DNA of 64,000 nucleotides. It comes from Bacteroidota bacterium. GTDB taxonomy: Bacteria > Bacteroidota > Bacteroidia > 2-12-FULL-35-15. The DNA lies in assembly GCA_947504725.1 (NCBI GenBank), contig CANNHN010000002.1, positions 310,001 to 374,000 of the forward strand, given 5' to 3'. How positions within the stretch are numbered: the first letter of the stretch is position 1; every line of letters starts with the position of its first letter. A program made the translations under genes and the position numbers. Below, piece by piece: positions 27,833 to 36,972 of the stretch. The notes below the pieces were generated by a model. It did no database searches and had not been told where the DNA came from. It saw nothing but the letters and a program-made list of their open reading frames with translations.

Positions 27833-27875
27833 CTATTAATTGAATGCAAAAATACTAAAATTCAGATAAAGAACA

Positions 27876-28058
27876 CTAATTAATTAACTCTTTCAGCGAA
27901 TATTCCTTTAAACAGTTAGGGCACAAACAATTGTCGTATTTCAATTTTAACTCTTTTAAGGTCTGCATATCAAGAAGCAAATCTTCACACCAGCATCCAG
28001 GTTTTTCATTCCCGCATTCGAATGAGGCGTGACACTTAGAACATTTTTTAAAACTCAT
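27876..28058 (-). CDS. Cysteine-rich CWC family small protein
   Basis: 60 residues from MSFKKCSKC (ATG at 28058); the longer frame upstream runs through a spacer repeat. Eight cysteines are arranged C-x2-C-x5-C, then PGCWCEDL, then C-x-C-P-x-C. The CWC signature and length match the small cysteine-rich CWC family. The paired cysteines suggest a zinc-binding fold. Function is not known for the family. It is 43 bases downstream of folB on the same strand, and so may be co-transcribed with it. Confidence 0.8.
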   Translation of the reverse strand: MSFKKCSKCHASFECGNEKPGCWCEDLLLDMQTLKELKLKYDNCLCPNCLKEYSLKELIN

Positions 28059-28073
28059 TTTAAAACAATTAAT

Positions 28074-28098
28074 GTCACCCTGAGCGCAGTCGAAGGAC
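28074..28098. repeat. Spacer repeat GTCACCCTGAGCGCAGTCGA type
   Basis: A single copy of GTCACCCTGAGCGCAGTCGA plus AGGAC in the 43-base gap between folB and the CWC gene. It belongs with the GTCA...GTCGA elements at 18685-18725 and 57220-57274. Confidence 0.5.
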
Positions 28099-28101
28099 AT
28101 G

Positions 28102-28452
28102 TTATGAGGCAATAACAATGCTTACGCGCTCAACATCACCATTCATAGGAGGATTAAGCTTAGTAACTTTTACTTCCACTTTTTTTAGGGTTGCAAATTG
28201 TTTTTTTAATTCGTCAACAATACGTTGTCCAACTTGCTCAATTAATTTCGAACGAATAGCCATTTCTGCTTTCACTACATTGTAAACAATAACGTAATCA
28301 ATGGTTTTGCTTAGGTCGTCAGTTTTTGCAGCTTCTGTAAAATCGGTTTCCATTGTTACATCTACAATGTAATTCGTTCCAATTTTACCTTCTTCTGCTA
28401 AGCAACCGTGGTAAGCATAAATTTTAATTCCTTCTACTAGTATTTTATGCAT
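28102..28452 (-). CDS. folB: Dihydroneopterin aldolase
   Basis: 116 residues, normal length for FolB, which converts 7,8-dihydroneopterin to 6-hydroxymethyl-dihydropterin and glycolaldehyde in folate synthesis. Diagnostic segments are IKIYAYHGCLAEEGKIG (Y-H-G with the acidic pair), KTIDYVIVYNVVKAEM, and the conserved lysine in VEVKVTKLNPPM near residue 98. The cytosolic octamer-type tunnel fold is expected. It lies 55 bases downstream of gltX on the same strand; that spacer is a TATCAAGTATC repeat. Confidence 0.94.
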   Translation of the reverse strand: MHKILVEGIKIYAYHGCLAEEGKIGTNYIVDVTMETDFTEAAKTDDLSKTIDYVIVYNVVKAEMAIRSKLIEQVGQRIVDELKKQFATLKKVEVKVTKLNPPMNGDVERVSIVIAS

Positions 28453-28456
28453 TTTT

Positions 28457-28518
28457 CAAGTATCATGTATCAAGTATCATGTATCAAGTCTTGTGTCTTG
28501 ATACTTGCTACTTGATAC
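28457..28518. repeat. TATCAAGTATC tandem/inverted spacer repeat
   Basis: Three CAAGTATCATGTAT-like direct units are followed by an inverted CTTGATACTTGCTACTTGAT segment. The right end overlaps the last three codons of gltX (S-I-K-stop written AGTATCAAGTAG). A related copy lies after atpG (49967-49993). Confidence 0.75.
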
Positions 28519-30040
28519 TATTTGTTGCTGTTTCTAATCTTTTTACAACTTCATCTTTCCCCAATAATTCTACCATTTCAAATAGCACTGGTCCGCCACC
28601 AACTCCACTCAAACAAACACGAAACAATTGCATAACTTGTCCTGGACCCATTCCTAATTTTTCTGCGGTTGCTTTAAATGTAGCCTCTGTTTCCGCTGTA
28701 GTAAATGTGTTTAAGTTTTTAAATGCTTCAGTTACTTCTTTAATGAATGCTGCACTTTGCTCGTTCCAACGTTTTTTAATTACATCGGCATCGTATGTTA
28801 TTGGTGCAATAAAAAAATAACTTCCATTCGCCCAAAATTCCGAAACAAAATGTGCCTTTTCTTTTACAAGCTTACAAACCTCTTCAACAAATTTCGTCTC
28901 CGCAACAATGTTATGCTCTTTTAAAATTGGGGCAAAAAGAGTTGCAAGTTCTGCATCACTCTTCATTCTCAAATATTGTTGGTTGAACCATTTTGTTTTT
29001 TCAGGATCAAACTTTGCTCCCGACTTGTTCACACGTTCAAACGAAAATGCCTGAACCAATTCATCTAATGAAAATATTTCTTGAGTGGTTCCAGGGTTCC
29101 AGCCTAACATCGCTAACATATTGACAAACGCTTCCGGAAAAAATCCGCTTTCACGATAACCGACATAACTTTCGTTTGTGCGTTCATCAAACCAATCAAG
29201 TGGGAACATTGGTATTCCTGACTTATCACGTTTTGATAATTTTCCATTACCATCTGTTTTTAAAATCAATGGCAAATGAGCAAACTGTGGCATTTTATCT
29301 TCCATTCCTAAGTAGCGATAAATCAAAACATGAGAAGGAGCTGAAGGAAGCCACTCTTCGCCACGAACGGCATGTGACACTTCCATTTCAATATCGTCTA
29401 CAATATGCGCCAAATGGTAGGTTGGCATCCCATCGCTTTTTAATAAAACTTTATCATCTACTTGTGTTGAATTCACAACCACCCATCCACGAATGATATC
29501 GTGAAAACGAATTTCTTCATTACGCGGGACTTTAAGTCTTACTACGTGCGGTGTTCCAGCGTCCAACAATTTTTTCACTTCATCTTCCGATAATGTTAAT
29601 GAGTTGCGCATGTTTTGACGACTCACCGAATTGTATTGCGGAGCAACTACTTTCGCAGCTTCTAATCGTTTGCGCATCGCATCCAATTCTTCGGAAGTAT
29701 CAAACGCATAATATGCATTTCCACTATCGATAAGTTGTTTCGCATACTTCGCATAAATCCCCAATTCCTTTCTTTCGCTTTGACGATAAGGCGCATGTGG
29801 CCCATCTCCAAAACCAACACCTTCATTGGGTTCAATACCGCACCATTTTAATGCAGCTATGATATATTCCTCAGCGCCATTTACATAACGAGTTTGGTCG
29901 GTATCTTCTATTCGGAGAATAAAGTCTCCACCGTGCTTTTTTGCATATAAATAACTAAATAATGCTGTGCGCACTCCACCCATGTGTAAACCACCTGTTG
30001 GGCTGGGAGCGAAGCGCAATCTAACTCTTTTGTTTTCCAT
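28508..30040 (-). CDS. gltX: Glutamate--tRNA ligase
   Basis: 510 residues. The class I signature HIGH appears as HMGG in RFAPSPTGGLHMGGVRTALF, and KMSKS as KLSKRDKSG near residue 265, both as in bacterial GluRS. A FILRIEDTDQTRYV segment binds Glu. The protein charges tRNA-Glu in the cytosol. Length is normal. The last residues (SIK) are encoded inside a TATCAAGTATC repeat, so the native C terminus has probably been replaced by repeat sequence. The gene has one of the best promoter matches in the window. Confidence 0.96.
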   Translation of the reverse strand: MENKRVRLRFAPSPTGGLHMGGVRTALFSYLYAKKHGGDFILRIEDTDQTRYVNGAEEYIIAALKWCGIEPNEGVGFGDGPHAPYRQSERKELGIYAKYAKQLIDSGNAYYAFDTSEELDAMRKRLEAAKVVAPQYNSVSRQNMRNSLTLSEDEVKKLLDAGTPHVVRLKVPRNEEIRFHDIIRGWVVVNSTQVDDKVLLKSDGMPTYHLAHIVDDIEMEVSHAVRGEEWLPSAPSHVLIYRYLGMEDKMPQFAHLPLILKTDGNGKLSKRDKSGIPMFPLDWFDERTNESYVGYRESGFFPEAFVNMLAMLGWNPGTTQEIFSLDELVQAFSFERVNKSGAKFDPEKTKWFNQQYLRMKSDAELATLFAPILKEHNIVAETKFVEEVCKLVKEKAHFVSEFWANGSYFFIAPITYDADVIKKRWNEQSAAFIKEVTEAFKNLNTFTTAETEATFKATAEKLGMGPGQVMQLFRVCLSGVGGGPVLFEMVELLGKDEVVKRLETATNSIK

Positions 30041-30056
30041 AGTTTTTTTAGTTTTG

Positions 30057-30089
30057 CAAAGATAATGGTATATTTAAAACCGAATCAAA
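30057..30089 (-). promoter_or_regulatory. Promoter of gltX
   Basis: On the - strand TTTG is followed after exactly 21 bases by TATCTTTG, a full match to the Bacteroidota -33/-7 pattern. The -7 box ends 16 bases before the gltX ATG. Confidence 0.75.
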
Positions 30090-30105
30090 GAAATACTCCT
30101 TCTCC

Positions 30106-32178
30106 TTGAAAAAATATAAGATTATAATAGTTTTGTTAACCCTGATTTTGCTGGGAAATACCAAAGCATTTTCTCAGGAAGACTCACTAGTTATATATTT
30201 CAACAGAGCCAAGGTGGCTGATCTTGCTTCCGGACAGCGTCTTTTAACAAATTACAAAGCAAAAGATTCCATACAATTATTTTGGGTGGCCTCTAAAATT
30301 TCTAGAAAAGACAACAAAGCAAAATTTTATCATGCAGTTGGTTATCGTTATTATCTAAGTGACGACTATGAAACAGCCATTCTATATTATAACAAAGCGC
30401 TAGAATTTGCCCGACTAACTCTTGATAAAGCCTTAATAGCAGATCAATTGGCAGATGTTGGTGACATGTATCGCTTGCAAGACAAAAACACAAAAGCACT
30501 GAACATGCTTTTACAAGCGATGTATTTATTCAAAGAACTTGGTGCTAAAAAGGAACTAGCGCATACGTATTCATTGATAGGTGATTTAAATAGATGCGTA
30601 GACCAACATCAGGACGCGTTGAAATATTTGAACGAAGGGTTGCATATGGCCATTGAAAACAAGGATACAAAAGATCAAACCTTTTGTTATAGTTCAATTG
30701 GGGGAACATACCAGGCAATGAATAAGTTTGAAATGGCAAATATATCCTATGAGAAAGGATTAAAAATAGCTCTTGAAACAAGGGATACAACAAGAATAAT
30801 AGATTTTTATTATTCTATTGGTGATTTGTTTTTAGATCAAAATGAATTAAATAAGGCGATAGAATATTTAAGCGAAGGAATTAAATTGTGTATATCTCAT
30901 AACGATCGCTATTATCTTGCTTATTGTCGCATCGGTTTATCTCGTGCATATTTAAAGTTGAAAAAATTCGATATGTCAATTGAGGAAGGAACAACAGCAT
31001 TTAAGATTAGTGAAGAGATGAGTGTTTCTGGCTTATGCGCAGAGGCCTCAGAGATCCTATATCAAGCCTATCTTGGCAAAAGTGATTATGAAAATGCATT
31101 TAAATATTTAAAAATTGCGAAGGACAATTCTGATAGCTCTATAAGCTCGTCTATAATAAAACAACAAGCACAGTTAGAAATTAATTTTGAGAATTCGTAT
31201 CAAGAAAAGCAAGATAGCGTTTTGCGATTCTCGGCTCAAAAACAAAAAGATTTAGAACACGAAGCGGCATTACAAAAGCAAAAAATGTTTGCAACGGCTG
31301 TTACAGCAGGTTTGTTGATTGTTCTTGTGATTGCTATTATGGTGTTTAGGTCATATAAAAATGAAAAACGTTCGAGCGAAATTATCAATCAGCAAAAACA
31401 AATTGTAGATATAAAAAACAAAGAAATCTTAGACAGCATTAACTATGCGAAAAAAATTCAGCAGGCAATAATCCCATCCATTGCAGAAGTAAAAAATATT
31501 TTTCCAAATAGCTTTGTTTTGTTGTTGCCCAAGGACATTGTTAGTGGAGACTTTTATTGGGTAACAAAAACAGGACAACAAGCCTTTTTTGCAGTTGCGG
31601 ATTGCACAGGACATGGAGTTCCTGGAGGTTTTATGAGCATGTTAGGCACAGCATTGTTAAATGAAATCATAAACGAAAAAAATATTTATGAGCCAGTAGA
31701 CATTTTGGATATGCTTAAGTTGAAAATTATTATGGCTTTGCGACAATCTGAAAATGCGAATGAAAGCAAGGACGGAATGGACATTGCACTTATCCAAATA
31801 AATTTAAACACGCAAGAACTTACTTTTGCCGGAGCAAACAATTCAATGTATTTGTTGCGAGATAATATCTTGCGTGAGTATAAGGGGGATAAATTTCCGA
31901 TTGGGTTTGTTGGAAAAAATGACAAACAGTTTACTCAACAAAAAATTCAATTACAGTCAAACGATTTGTTATACATGTTTACAGATGGTTATCCCGACCA
32001 GTTTGGCGGACCACAAGGAAAAAAGTTTAAGTATAAGCCACTGGAAGAAATTTTGACGAACATTGCTCCAAGTCCAATGGATGAACAGCGGCAAACATTG
32101 TTGAATAGACACGAAAACTGGAAAGGAACATTGGAGCAAGTCGATGATATTTGTGTTACAGGAATAAGAATAATTTAA
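30106..32178 (+). CDS. TPR sensor with SpoIIE/PP2C-type serine phosphatase domain
   Basis: 690 residues starting with TTG; no in-frame ATG precedes the signal peptide (IIIVLLTLILLGNTKAFSQ), so the rare start is favoured. Residues 30-370 are TPR repeats in the periplasm. One membrane segment lies at about 394-416, a short coiled coil follows, and a cytoplasmic SpoIIE domain occupies about 455-690: ILDSINYAKKIQQAIIP, DIVSGDFYWV, ADCTGHGVPGGFMSMLG (metal-binding D and G-H-G-V-P-G) and LLYMFTDGYPDQFGG. The family dephosphorylates Ser/Thr of anti-sigma-antagonist-type partners. Partner and signal are unknown. It is divergent from gltX. Confidence 0.92.
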   Translation: MKKYKIIIVLLTLILLGNTKAFSQEDSLVIYFNRAKVADLASGQRLLTNYKAKDSIQLFWVASKISRKDNKAKFYHAVGYRYYLSDDYETAILYYNKALEFARLTLDKALIADQLADVGDMYRLQDKNTKALNMLLQAMYLFKELGAKKELAHTYSLIGDLNRCVDQHQDALKYLNEGLHMAIENKDTKDQTFCYSSIGGTYQAMNKFEMANISYEKGLKIALETRDTTRIIDFYYSIGDLFLDQNELNKAIEYLSEGIKLCISHNDRYYLAYCRIGLSRAYLKLKKFDMSIEEGTTAFKISEEMSVSGLCAEASEILYQAYLGKSDYENAFKYLKIAKDNSDSSISSSIIKQQAQLEINFENSYQEKQDSVLRFSAQKQKDLEHEAALQKQKMFATAVTAGLLIVLVIAIMVFRSYKNEKRSSEIINQQKQIVDIKNKEILDSINYAKKIQQAIIPSIAEVKNIFPNSFVLLLPKDIVSGDFYWVTKTGQQAFFAVADCTGHGVPGGFMSMLGTALLNEIINEKNIYEPVDILDMLKLKIIMALRQSENANESKDGMDIALIQINLNTQELTFAGANNSMYLLRDNILREYKGDKFPIGFVGKNDKQFTQQKIQLQSNDLLYMFTDGYPDQFGGPQGKKFKYKPLEEILTNIAPSPMDEQRQTLLNRHENWKGTLEQVDDICVTGIRII

Positions 32179-32231
32179 AAATGACGGATTAAGCCAGTCT
32201 TTTTCTCTTTTAGTCCTCGAGTTTTATTTAA

Positions 32232-32239
32232 TACCTTTG
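32232..32239 (+). promoter_or_regulatory. Possible -7 box of the methyltransferase gene
   Basis: TACCTTTG followed by C matches TAnnTTTG and lies 49 bases before the ATG at 32289. The upstream element is only T-rich. Confidence 0.4.
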
Positions 32240-32288
32240 CTTAGCAATTTCCATAAATAATATATTTTCAAATTTCCAAATTGACTTT

Positions 32289-33164
32289 ATGCAATTACTT
32301 ACACCTCAAAATTTTACGGATTACGAATTAATTGATGTTGGCAACTTTGAAAAGCTTGAACGTTTTGGTCTTTACATTACCATTCGTCCAGAGCCACAAG
32401 CTGTATGGGATAAAACACTTAGCAATGCTGAATGGGAGAAGCGCGCTCATATTAAATTTATGCCTCGCTCCAGTTCATCAGGAGAATGGAAAAAATTCAA
32501 ACAAATGCCAGATCAATGGCATATCAAATACGATATTAATAATTCAGATGCAGCAATAAAATTTCGTTTAGGATTAACATCCTTTAAACACGTTGGCATT
32601 TTTCCAGAGCAAGCATCTAATTGGGATTTTATTTATGAGACAATTAAAAAGATGTCAACTCCTCAACCCAAAGTCTTGAATCTTTTCGCATATACTGGCG
32701 GAGCGTCCTTAGCAGCAAAAGCAGCAGGAGCAGACATTACCCATGTTGATTCAATCAAACAAGTGGTGACTTGGAGCAAAGAAAACATGGAACTTTCGGG
32801 ATTAAATAATATTCGTTGGGTGGTGGAAGATGCTTTGAAATTTGTGAAGCGAGAAGAAAAAAGAGGAAATAAATACAACGGAATTATTTTAGATCCTCCT
32901 GCATTTGGCCATGGACCAAATGGAGAGAAGTGGAAACTAGAAGACAACATTAATGAAATGATGCAAGCGGTTTTAAATTTGTTAGATGATAAAGAACATT
33001 TTTTAATCCTAAATGCTTATTCATTGGGCTTTTCTGCACTCATCATCGAAAACATGCTGAAAGCAAAAGCAGGGAAAGACTTAAATGTTGGCGAATTGTA
33101 TTTACAAGCAACCGAAGGAAACAAGCTTCCATTGGGCGTTTTCGGACGTTGGAGAAATTTCTAA
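32289..33164 (+). CDS. Class I SAM-dependent methyltransferase, RlmI/RlmK-like
   Basis: 291 residues. The Rossmann SAM site is VLNLFAYTGGASLAAKAAGA (motif I), the acidic loop is HVDSIKQVV, and motif IV is IILDPPAFGHGP, the D-P-P-x-F form found in RNA methyltransferases of the RlmI/RlmL type. A FLILNAYSLGFSALI strand replaces the usual motif with catalytic Cys of m5C enzymes. The N-terminal 100 residues form a small lead domain without a recognisable PUA motif. A 23S rRNA base target is likely by family but unproven. It converges on the thioredoxin-like gene with only one base between stops. Confidence 0.85.
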   Translation: MQLLTPQNFTDYELIDVGNFEKLERFGLYITIRPEPQAVWDKTLSNAEWEKRAHIKFMPRSSSSGEWKKFKQMPDQWHIKYDINNSDAAIKFRLGLTSFKHVGIFPEQASNWDFIYETIKKMSTPQPKVLNLFAYTGGASLAAKAAGADITHVDSIKQVVTWSKENMELSGLNNIRWVVEDALKFVKREEKRGNKYNGIILDPPAFGHGPNGEKWKLEDNINEMMQAVLNLLDDKEHFLILNAYSLGFSALIIENMLKAKAGKDLNVGELYLQATEGNKLPLGVFGRWRNF

Positions 33165-33165
33165 T

Positions 33166-34455
33166 TTACTCCGCCAACAACTTCTCTACAAAGCGAGTTG
33201 TTTCTTCCACAAATTTTGTGTGCGCATCTCCTGTTGCTGGGCCATTAAATCCTGTATATATTTTTCTGACAACCCCTTTTTTATCGATGTAAATAGTAGT
33301 TGGGAAAGCCATTACTTCATTCAACATGGGCAATGCTTCGGAGGCTTGATCTTTACCGGTTTTCATGGTAATTAAAAATTCGTACTTCGCATTGAATCGC
33401 GTTTTCGAGCGCTGAATATTACTAACAGCTTTATTAAAATCATCGGTACGCTCAAAAGCCAATGCAACCACTTCTAATCCCTTTGAATTATATTTATCAT
33501 AAAAGGGGGCAAGAAATTTTGTTTCATCCATACAATTCGGACACCATGTTCCCATGATTTGAATGATGACTACTTTGTTTTTAAATTTTTCATCTTGCAG
33601 CGAAACATTTTTTCCTTCTAAATTTTTAAAATTGAAATCGACCTTTGTGAAACCAGGTTTTAAATAAGTAAGTGAATCAGGATTGCGGAGCTGAAATTTA
33701 TCGTTGCGTTTAGCGACCCAAGTTTCGTGGTGGTGCGAGCCAGAATAAAAGTGCCCATCAATAATGGAATCTTCTTTTACTTTTCCTGTAAATAAAAATG
33801 CATGAGAGCCATCAAAGCAAGACAAAGAGAACCACTTTTCGCTGTTGGACGTACCGCTTAAAAAGCGATAATCGCCAGTTTCGGTTAAAAAGGTTCCTAA
33901 GATTGGTTTGCTAGGAATGGGTTGAGAAAACACTCCTTTAGCTTTGCTGGCATCTTTTGTTCCTGGACTAAAATCGCATTCCCAATTTCCTGAAGCAGAA
34001 AAATGTTCTTCAGACATTTCTATTTCATCTTTGCAAATAGGCGCACATACATATGCGGTAAACGGGATGATGTTTTTGTTTTTTCTTGCATGGTTAATCC
34101 AGACTCCTTTCATTGTGTTGGAATCATCTCCTTTTCTGTCTGATGCCACCAATGCACATTTAAATTCAGAATCAAATACAGGCATTTTAATAAATAAGGA
34201 ATCTGATTTTAAAACAACTTCGTCTACAACAATCTGCTCTATTCCATTTACAATTGTCATTTTCCAATTACCGGTTGTGTTTTTTAACTCGAAATTAAAA
34301 GTGAGAGGATGAGTGAGAGAATCGTTGAGCTCTAACAGACCAATCCAGGAACCAGAAACAGGCTTTGTGTTTTGAGCCAATGAAGTATTTAAAAAAAACA
34401 AAAGCGAAACAACCAATGTTATTCCGCTTTTGAAAAATGTTTTTCTTTTATTCAT
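33166..34455 (-). CDS. Secreted TlpA-like thioredoxin-fold protein
   Basis: 429 residues with a signal peptide (LVVSLLFFLNTSLAQ). Residues 25-270 form a beta-rich N domain with a WIGLLELND opening. The C-terminal thioredoxin domain begins near 275 and carries the active site WCPNC in IMGTWCPNCMDET, followed by VVALAFERTDD, AFPTTIYIDKKGVVRKIYTGF and a cis-Pro loop at F-P-T-T. TlpA-family proteins reduce disulfides in the periplasm. The N domain is characteristic of Bacteroidota members of unknown substrate. Single gene; the promoter region to its right carries two spacer repeats. Confidence 0.9.
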   Translation of the reverse strand: MNKRKTFFKSGITLVVSLLFFLNTSLAQNTKPVSGSWIGLLELNDSLTHPLTFNFELKNTTGNWKMTIVNGIEQIVVDEVVLKSDSLFIKMPVFDSEFKCALVASDRKGDDSNTMKGVWINHARKNKNIIPFTAYVCAPICKDEIEMSEEHFSASGNWECDFSPGTKDASKAKGVFSQPIPSKPILGTFLTETGDYRFLSGTSNSEKWFSLSCFDGSHAFLFTGKVKEDSIIDGHFYSGSHHHETWVAKRNDKFQLRNPDSLTYLKPGFTKVDFNFKNLEGKNVSLQDEKFKNKVVIIQIMGTWCPNCMDETKFLAPFYDKYNSKGLEVVALAFERTDDFNKAVSNIQRSKTRFNAKYEFLITMKTGKDQASEALPMLNEVMAFPTTIYIDKKGVVRKIYTGFNGPATGDAHTKFVEETTRFVEKLLAE

Positions 34456-34461
34456 TTGTAT

Positions 34462-34539
34462 GAGATTGCTTCGTTCCTCGCAATGACGATTCTAAAGAAG
34501 AACTCGCTCCCTCTCCTTCGGAGAGGGCTGGGGTGAGAT
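34462..34539. repeat. Two adjacent spacer repeats between thioredoxin-like and ALDH genes
   Basis: First, GAGATTGCTTCGTTCCTCGC plus AATGACG (34462-34488). Then CTCCCTCTCCTTCGGAGAGG plus GCTGGGGTGAG (34507-34537), containing the hairpin CCTCTCC-ttc-GGAGAGG. The latter family recurs at 39583-39610, 50050-50080, 57556-57590 and 57782-57818. Confidence 0.6.
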
Positions 34540-36093
34540 CTAGATATTAAAATTAATTCCTTGTGCTAAAGGCAAACTCGTTCCGTAATTAATCGTGTTT
34601 GTTTGTCTGCGCATATACGCTTTCCAAGCATCGGACCCTGATTCACGTCCGCCACCTGTTTCTTTTTCTCCACCAAATGCACCGCCAATTTCAGCTCCAG
34701 AAGTTCCAATGTTCACGTTAGCTATTCCGCAATCCGAACCAGCTTGTGATAAAAACAATTCCATCTCACGCATGTTGTTTGTAAAGATAGCAGATGATAA
34801 ACCTTGAGGAACGCCATTTTGCATTGCAATTGCTTCTTCAATGGTTTTGTATTTCATTACATATAAAATAGGAGCAAATGTTTCTTCTTGAACAATATGG
34901 AATTCGTTTTTTGCTTCAATGATGCATGGTTTTACATAACATCCGCTTTCATATCCTTCGCCTGTTAAAACACCACCATCCACAATCATTTTTCCACCTT
35001 CTTGTTTTGCTTTTTCAATTGCATTCAAATAGTCTTTAGTTGCATTTTGATCAATCAACGGACCAACGTGATTGTTTGAATCTAATGGATTGCCAATTTT
35101 TAATTGTCCGTATGCATTTTTCAAAACAGCAATTGTTTTATCGTAAACACTTTCGTGGATAATTAATCTACGAGTTGAAGTACAACGTTGTCCTGCTGTT
35201 CCTACTGCGCCAAAAACAGAACCGACCAATACCATACTTAAATCAGAATGTTCTGAAATAATAATAGCATTGTTTCCACCTAATTCTAAAATAGTATTTC
35301 CAAAACGTTCCGCAACAGTTTTTGATACGTGACGACCGATGCGAGTTGAACCTGTGAAAGAAACTAATGGAATACGTTTATCATTATTGATTAAATCACC
35401 TGATTCGTTTCCGATAACTAAACAACTTACTCCTTCTGGAACGTTATTGTTTCTTAATACATCAGCAATGATGTTTTGACAAGCGATTGCACACAATGGT
35501 GTTTTTGAACTTGGTTTCCAAATACAAACATCTCCACACACCCAAGCCAAAGCAGCATTCCAGCTCCATACAGCAACAGGGAAATTAAATGCAGAAATAA
35601 TTCCTACAACACCAAACGGATGCCATTGCTCGTACATACGATGCATTGGGCGTTCGCTGTGCATGGTTAATCCGTATAGCTGACGAGATAATCCAACTGC
35701 AAAATCACAGATGTCGATCATCTCTTGAACTTCTCCTAATCCTTCTTGTAGACTTTTCCCCATTTCATAAGAAACTAATTTTCCAAGAGGCTCTTTGTAT
35801 TTACGCAATTGATCGCCCATCTGACGAACAATTTCTCCTCGTTTTGGAGCAGGCATTAGCCTCCACGTTTTGAACGCTTCATCAGCAGTTTTCATTACGT
35901 TGGTATAATCTTCTGCTGTAGCAGCATTAATGCTTCCAATTAATTTTCCATCGACTGGAGAATACGAATCGATTTTTTTTCCTTTAGTGGAAGTATGTTT
36001 TAATCCGGTAGACGCACCGTAATTATTTTCTTTGATTCCTAATTCTTTTAGAACAGCATCTATTCCAAAAGATTGTTTTGTTAATGTTTCCAT
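34540..36093 (-). CDS. Aldehyde dehydrogenase, ALDH7 (antiquitin-like) type
   Basis: 517 residues from METLTKQSFG (ATG at 36093). NAD-binding and catalytic signatures: FTGSTRIGRHVS, the general base Glu in ILELGGNNAII, and the nucleophile Cys in GTAGQRCTSTRRL near residue 303. The C-terminal block SGAEIGGAFGGEKETGGGRE with RQTNTINY is characteristic of ALDH7/alpha-aminoadipic semialdehyde dehydrogenases. These oxidise alpha-aminoadipic semialdehyde (piperideine-6-carboxylate) to aminoadipate in lysine or pipecolate breakdown. No other lysine-degradation gene is nearby, so the substrate assignment rests on family resemblance only. Confidence 0.92.
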   Translation of the reverse strand: METLTKQSFGIDAVLKELGIKENNYGASTGLKHTSTKGKKIDSYSPVDGKLIGSINAATAEDYTNVMKTADEAFKTWRLMPAPKRGEIVRQMGDQLRKYKEPLGKLVSYEMGKSLQEGLGEVQEMIDICDFAVGLSRQLYGLTMHSERPMHRMYEQWHPFGVVGIISAFNFPVAVWSWNAALAWVCGDVCIWKPSSKTPLCAIACQNIIADVLRNNNVPEGVSCLVIGNESGDLINNDKRIPLVSFTGSTRIGRHVSKTVAERFGNTILELGGNNAIIISEHSDLSMVLVGSVFGAVGTAGQRCTSTRRLIIHESVYDKTIAVLKNAYGQLKIGNPLDSNNHVGPLIDQNATKDYLNAIEKAKQEGGKMIVDGGVLTGEGYESGCYVKPCIIEAKNEFHIVQEETFAPILYVMKYKTIEEAIAMQNGVPQGLSSAIFTNNMREMELFLSQAGSDCGIANVNIGTSGAEIGGAFGGEKETGGGRESGSDAWKAYMRRQTNTINYGTSLPLAQGINFNI

Positions 36094-36114
36094 AGCATTG
36101 TTTTGTTGGGATAG

Positions 36115-36122
36115 CAAATTTA
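36115..36122 (-). promoter_or_regulatory. Possible -7 box of the ALDH gene
   Basis: TAAATTTG followed by C on the - strand, 21 bases before the chosen ATG, matches TAnnTTTG. No clear TTTG lies at the usual upstream distance. Confidence 0.4.
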
Positions 36123-36165
36123 AAGAAAAAGAGCAACGGAATAACTTAAAACAGTAAAAATTCGA

Positions 36166-36951
36166 CTAGTTTTTTTGAGGGACAGGCTTTGGGTTTGCTA
36201 TGGCAGTAAACTTAGCGGCAATATAGGTTGCAATGGGCGAGAAGCATTGTGCAACTATTTTCTTAGGATTGTTTTCTTTCGATGAAAAGCGAGAAGTGGC
36301 TACTCCCGCATTGATTGTTTTTCCCGTTATGTCTAAAATGGAATAGTGCACAACAATTTCTCTTTGATAAGTATCGGTGCTCATGTCATAAGAATTCATG
36401 TCGTTTTTAATATCCAATTGATTGATAAAAACGAAATATTCACTCGCGTATTTTTTGTTCAAATAAGAAAGCACTTCAACGTTTGTAAGCTTCGTATTCA
36501 TAAATTTTTTATCACTACTTTGCTCCACAACAATTTGCCCATTTGAAATGCCCGACTTGCTTGTGTTGGCTGCTTTAGCATCAGTGGGCTTGTTAACAGG
36601 ATCGTACGACAAGCTTGTTGAATTATAAGCATAATCTAAGTCTTTTGCCATTTTAGCTGAGTCAGCATAAAAAGAAAGAACAGAAAAAGTACTTTGAAGT
36701 TTTAATTTTAATTGCGCATCCAGTTCATGTCTGAAATTTTCACGAATGGTTTCCCAATCCCATTTTGTTTGTTGATTGATTTTCTGATCAATTTCACTCA
36801 TGTATAATTTGGGTTCGAAAGGAACAAGACAAATCTTCCCGCTTGATATTTTGCCTGTAGGTTCAGCATTACGAGTTCCTTCTTGAGCAAAAGAAATTGC
36901 AGAAGTAGCAAAAACAATGAAAAGGAAAAAAAATTTAGCTATAGAAATCAT
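36166..36951 (-). CDS. Secreted protein of unknown function, 261 aa
   Basis: 261 residues with a signal peptide (FFFLFIVFATSAISFAQ). Segments include ICLVPFEPKLYMSEIDQKIN, FRHELDAQLKLKLQSTFSVLSF and VVHYSILDITGKTINAGVATSRF. The pattern (small N-terminal strand, amphipathic helix, C-terminal strands) resembles secreted proteins that gather near envelope genes, but I do not recognise a family. It starts 21 bases after rseP ends on the same strand, so it is probably the last gene of a dxr-rseP transcript. Function unknown. Confidence 0.75.
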   Translation of the reverse strand: MISIAKFFFLFIVFATSAISFAQEGTRNAEPTGKISSGKICLVPFEPKLYMSEIDQKINQQTKWDWETIRENFRHELDAQLKLKLQSTFSVLSFYADSAKMAKDLDYAYNSTSLSYDPVNKPTDAKAANTSKSGISNGQIVVEQSSDKKFMNTKLTNVEVLSYLNKKYASEYFVFINQLDIKNDMNSYDMSTDTYQREIVVHYSILDITGKTINAGVATSRFSSKENNPKKIVAQCFSPIATYIAAKFTAIANPKPVPQKN

Positions 36952-36972
36952 TCAGTTAATGATAAGAAAAAT

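Noticed and set aside
28457-28518. CRISPR-like look of the TATCAAGTATC repeat
   Set aside because: Units are short, adjacent, partly inverted and lack spacers of constant length; no cas gene is in the window.
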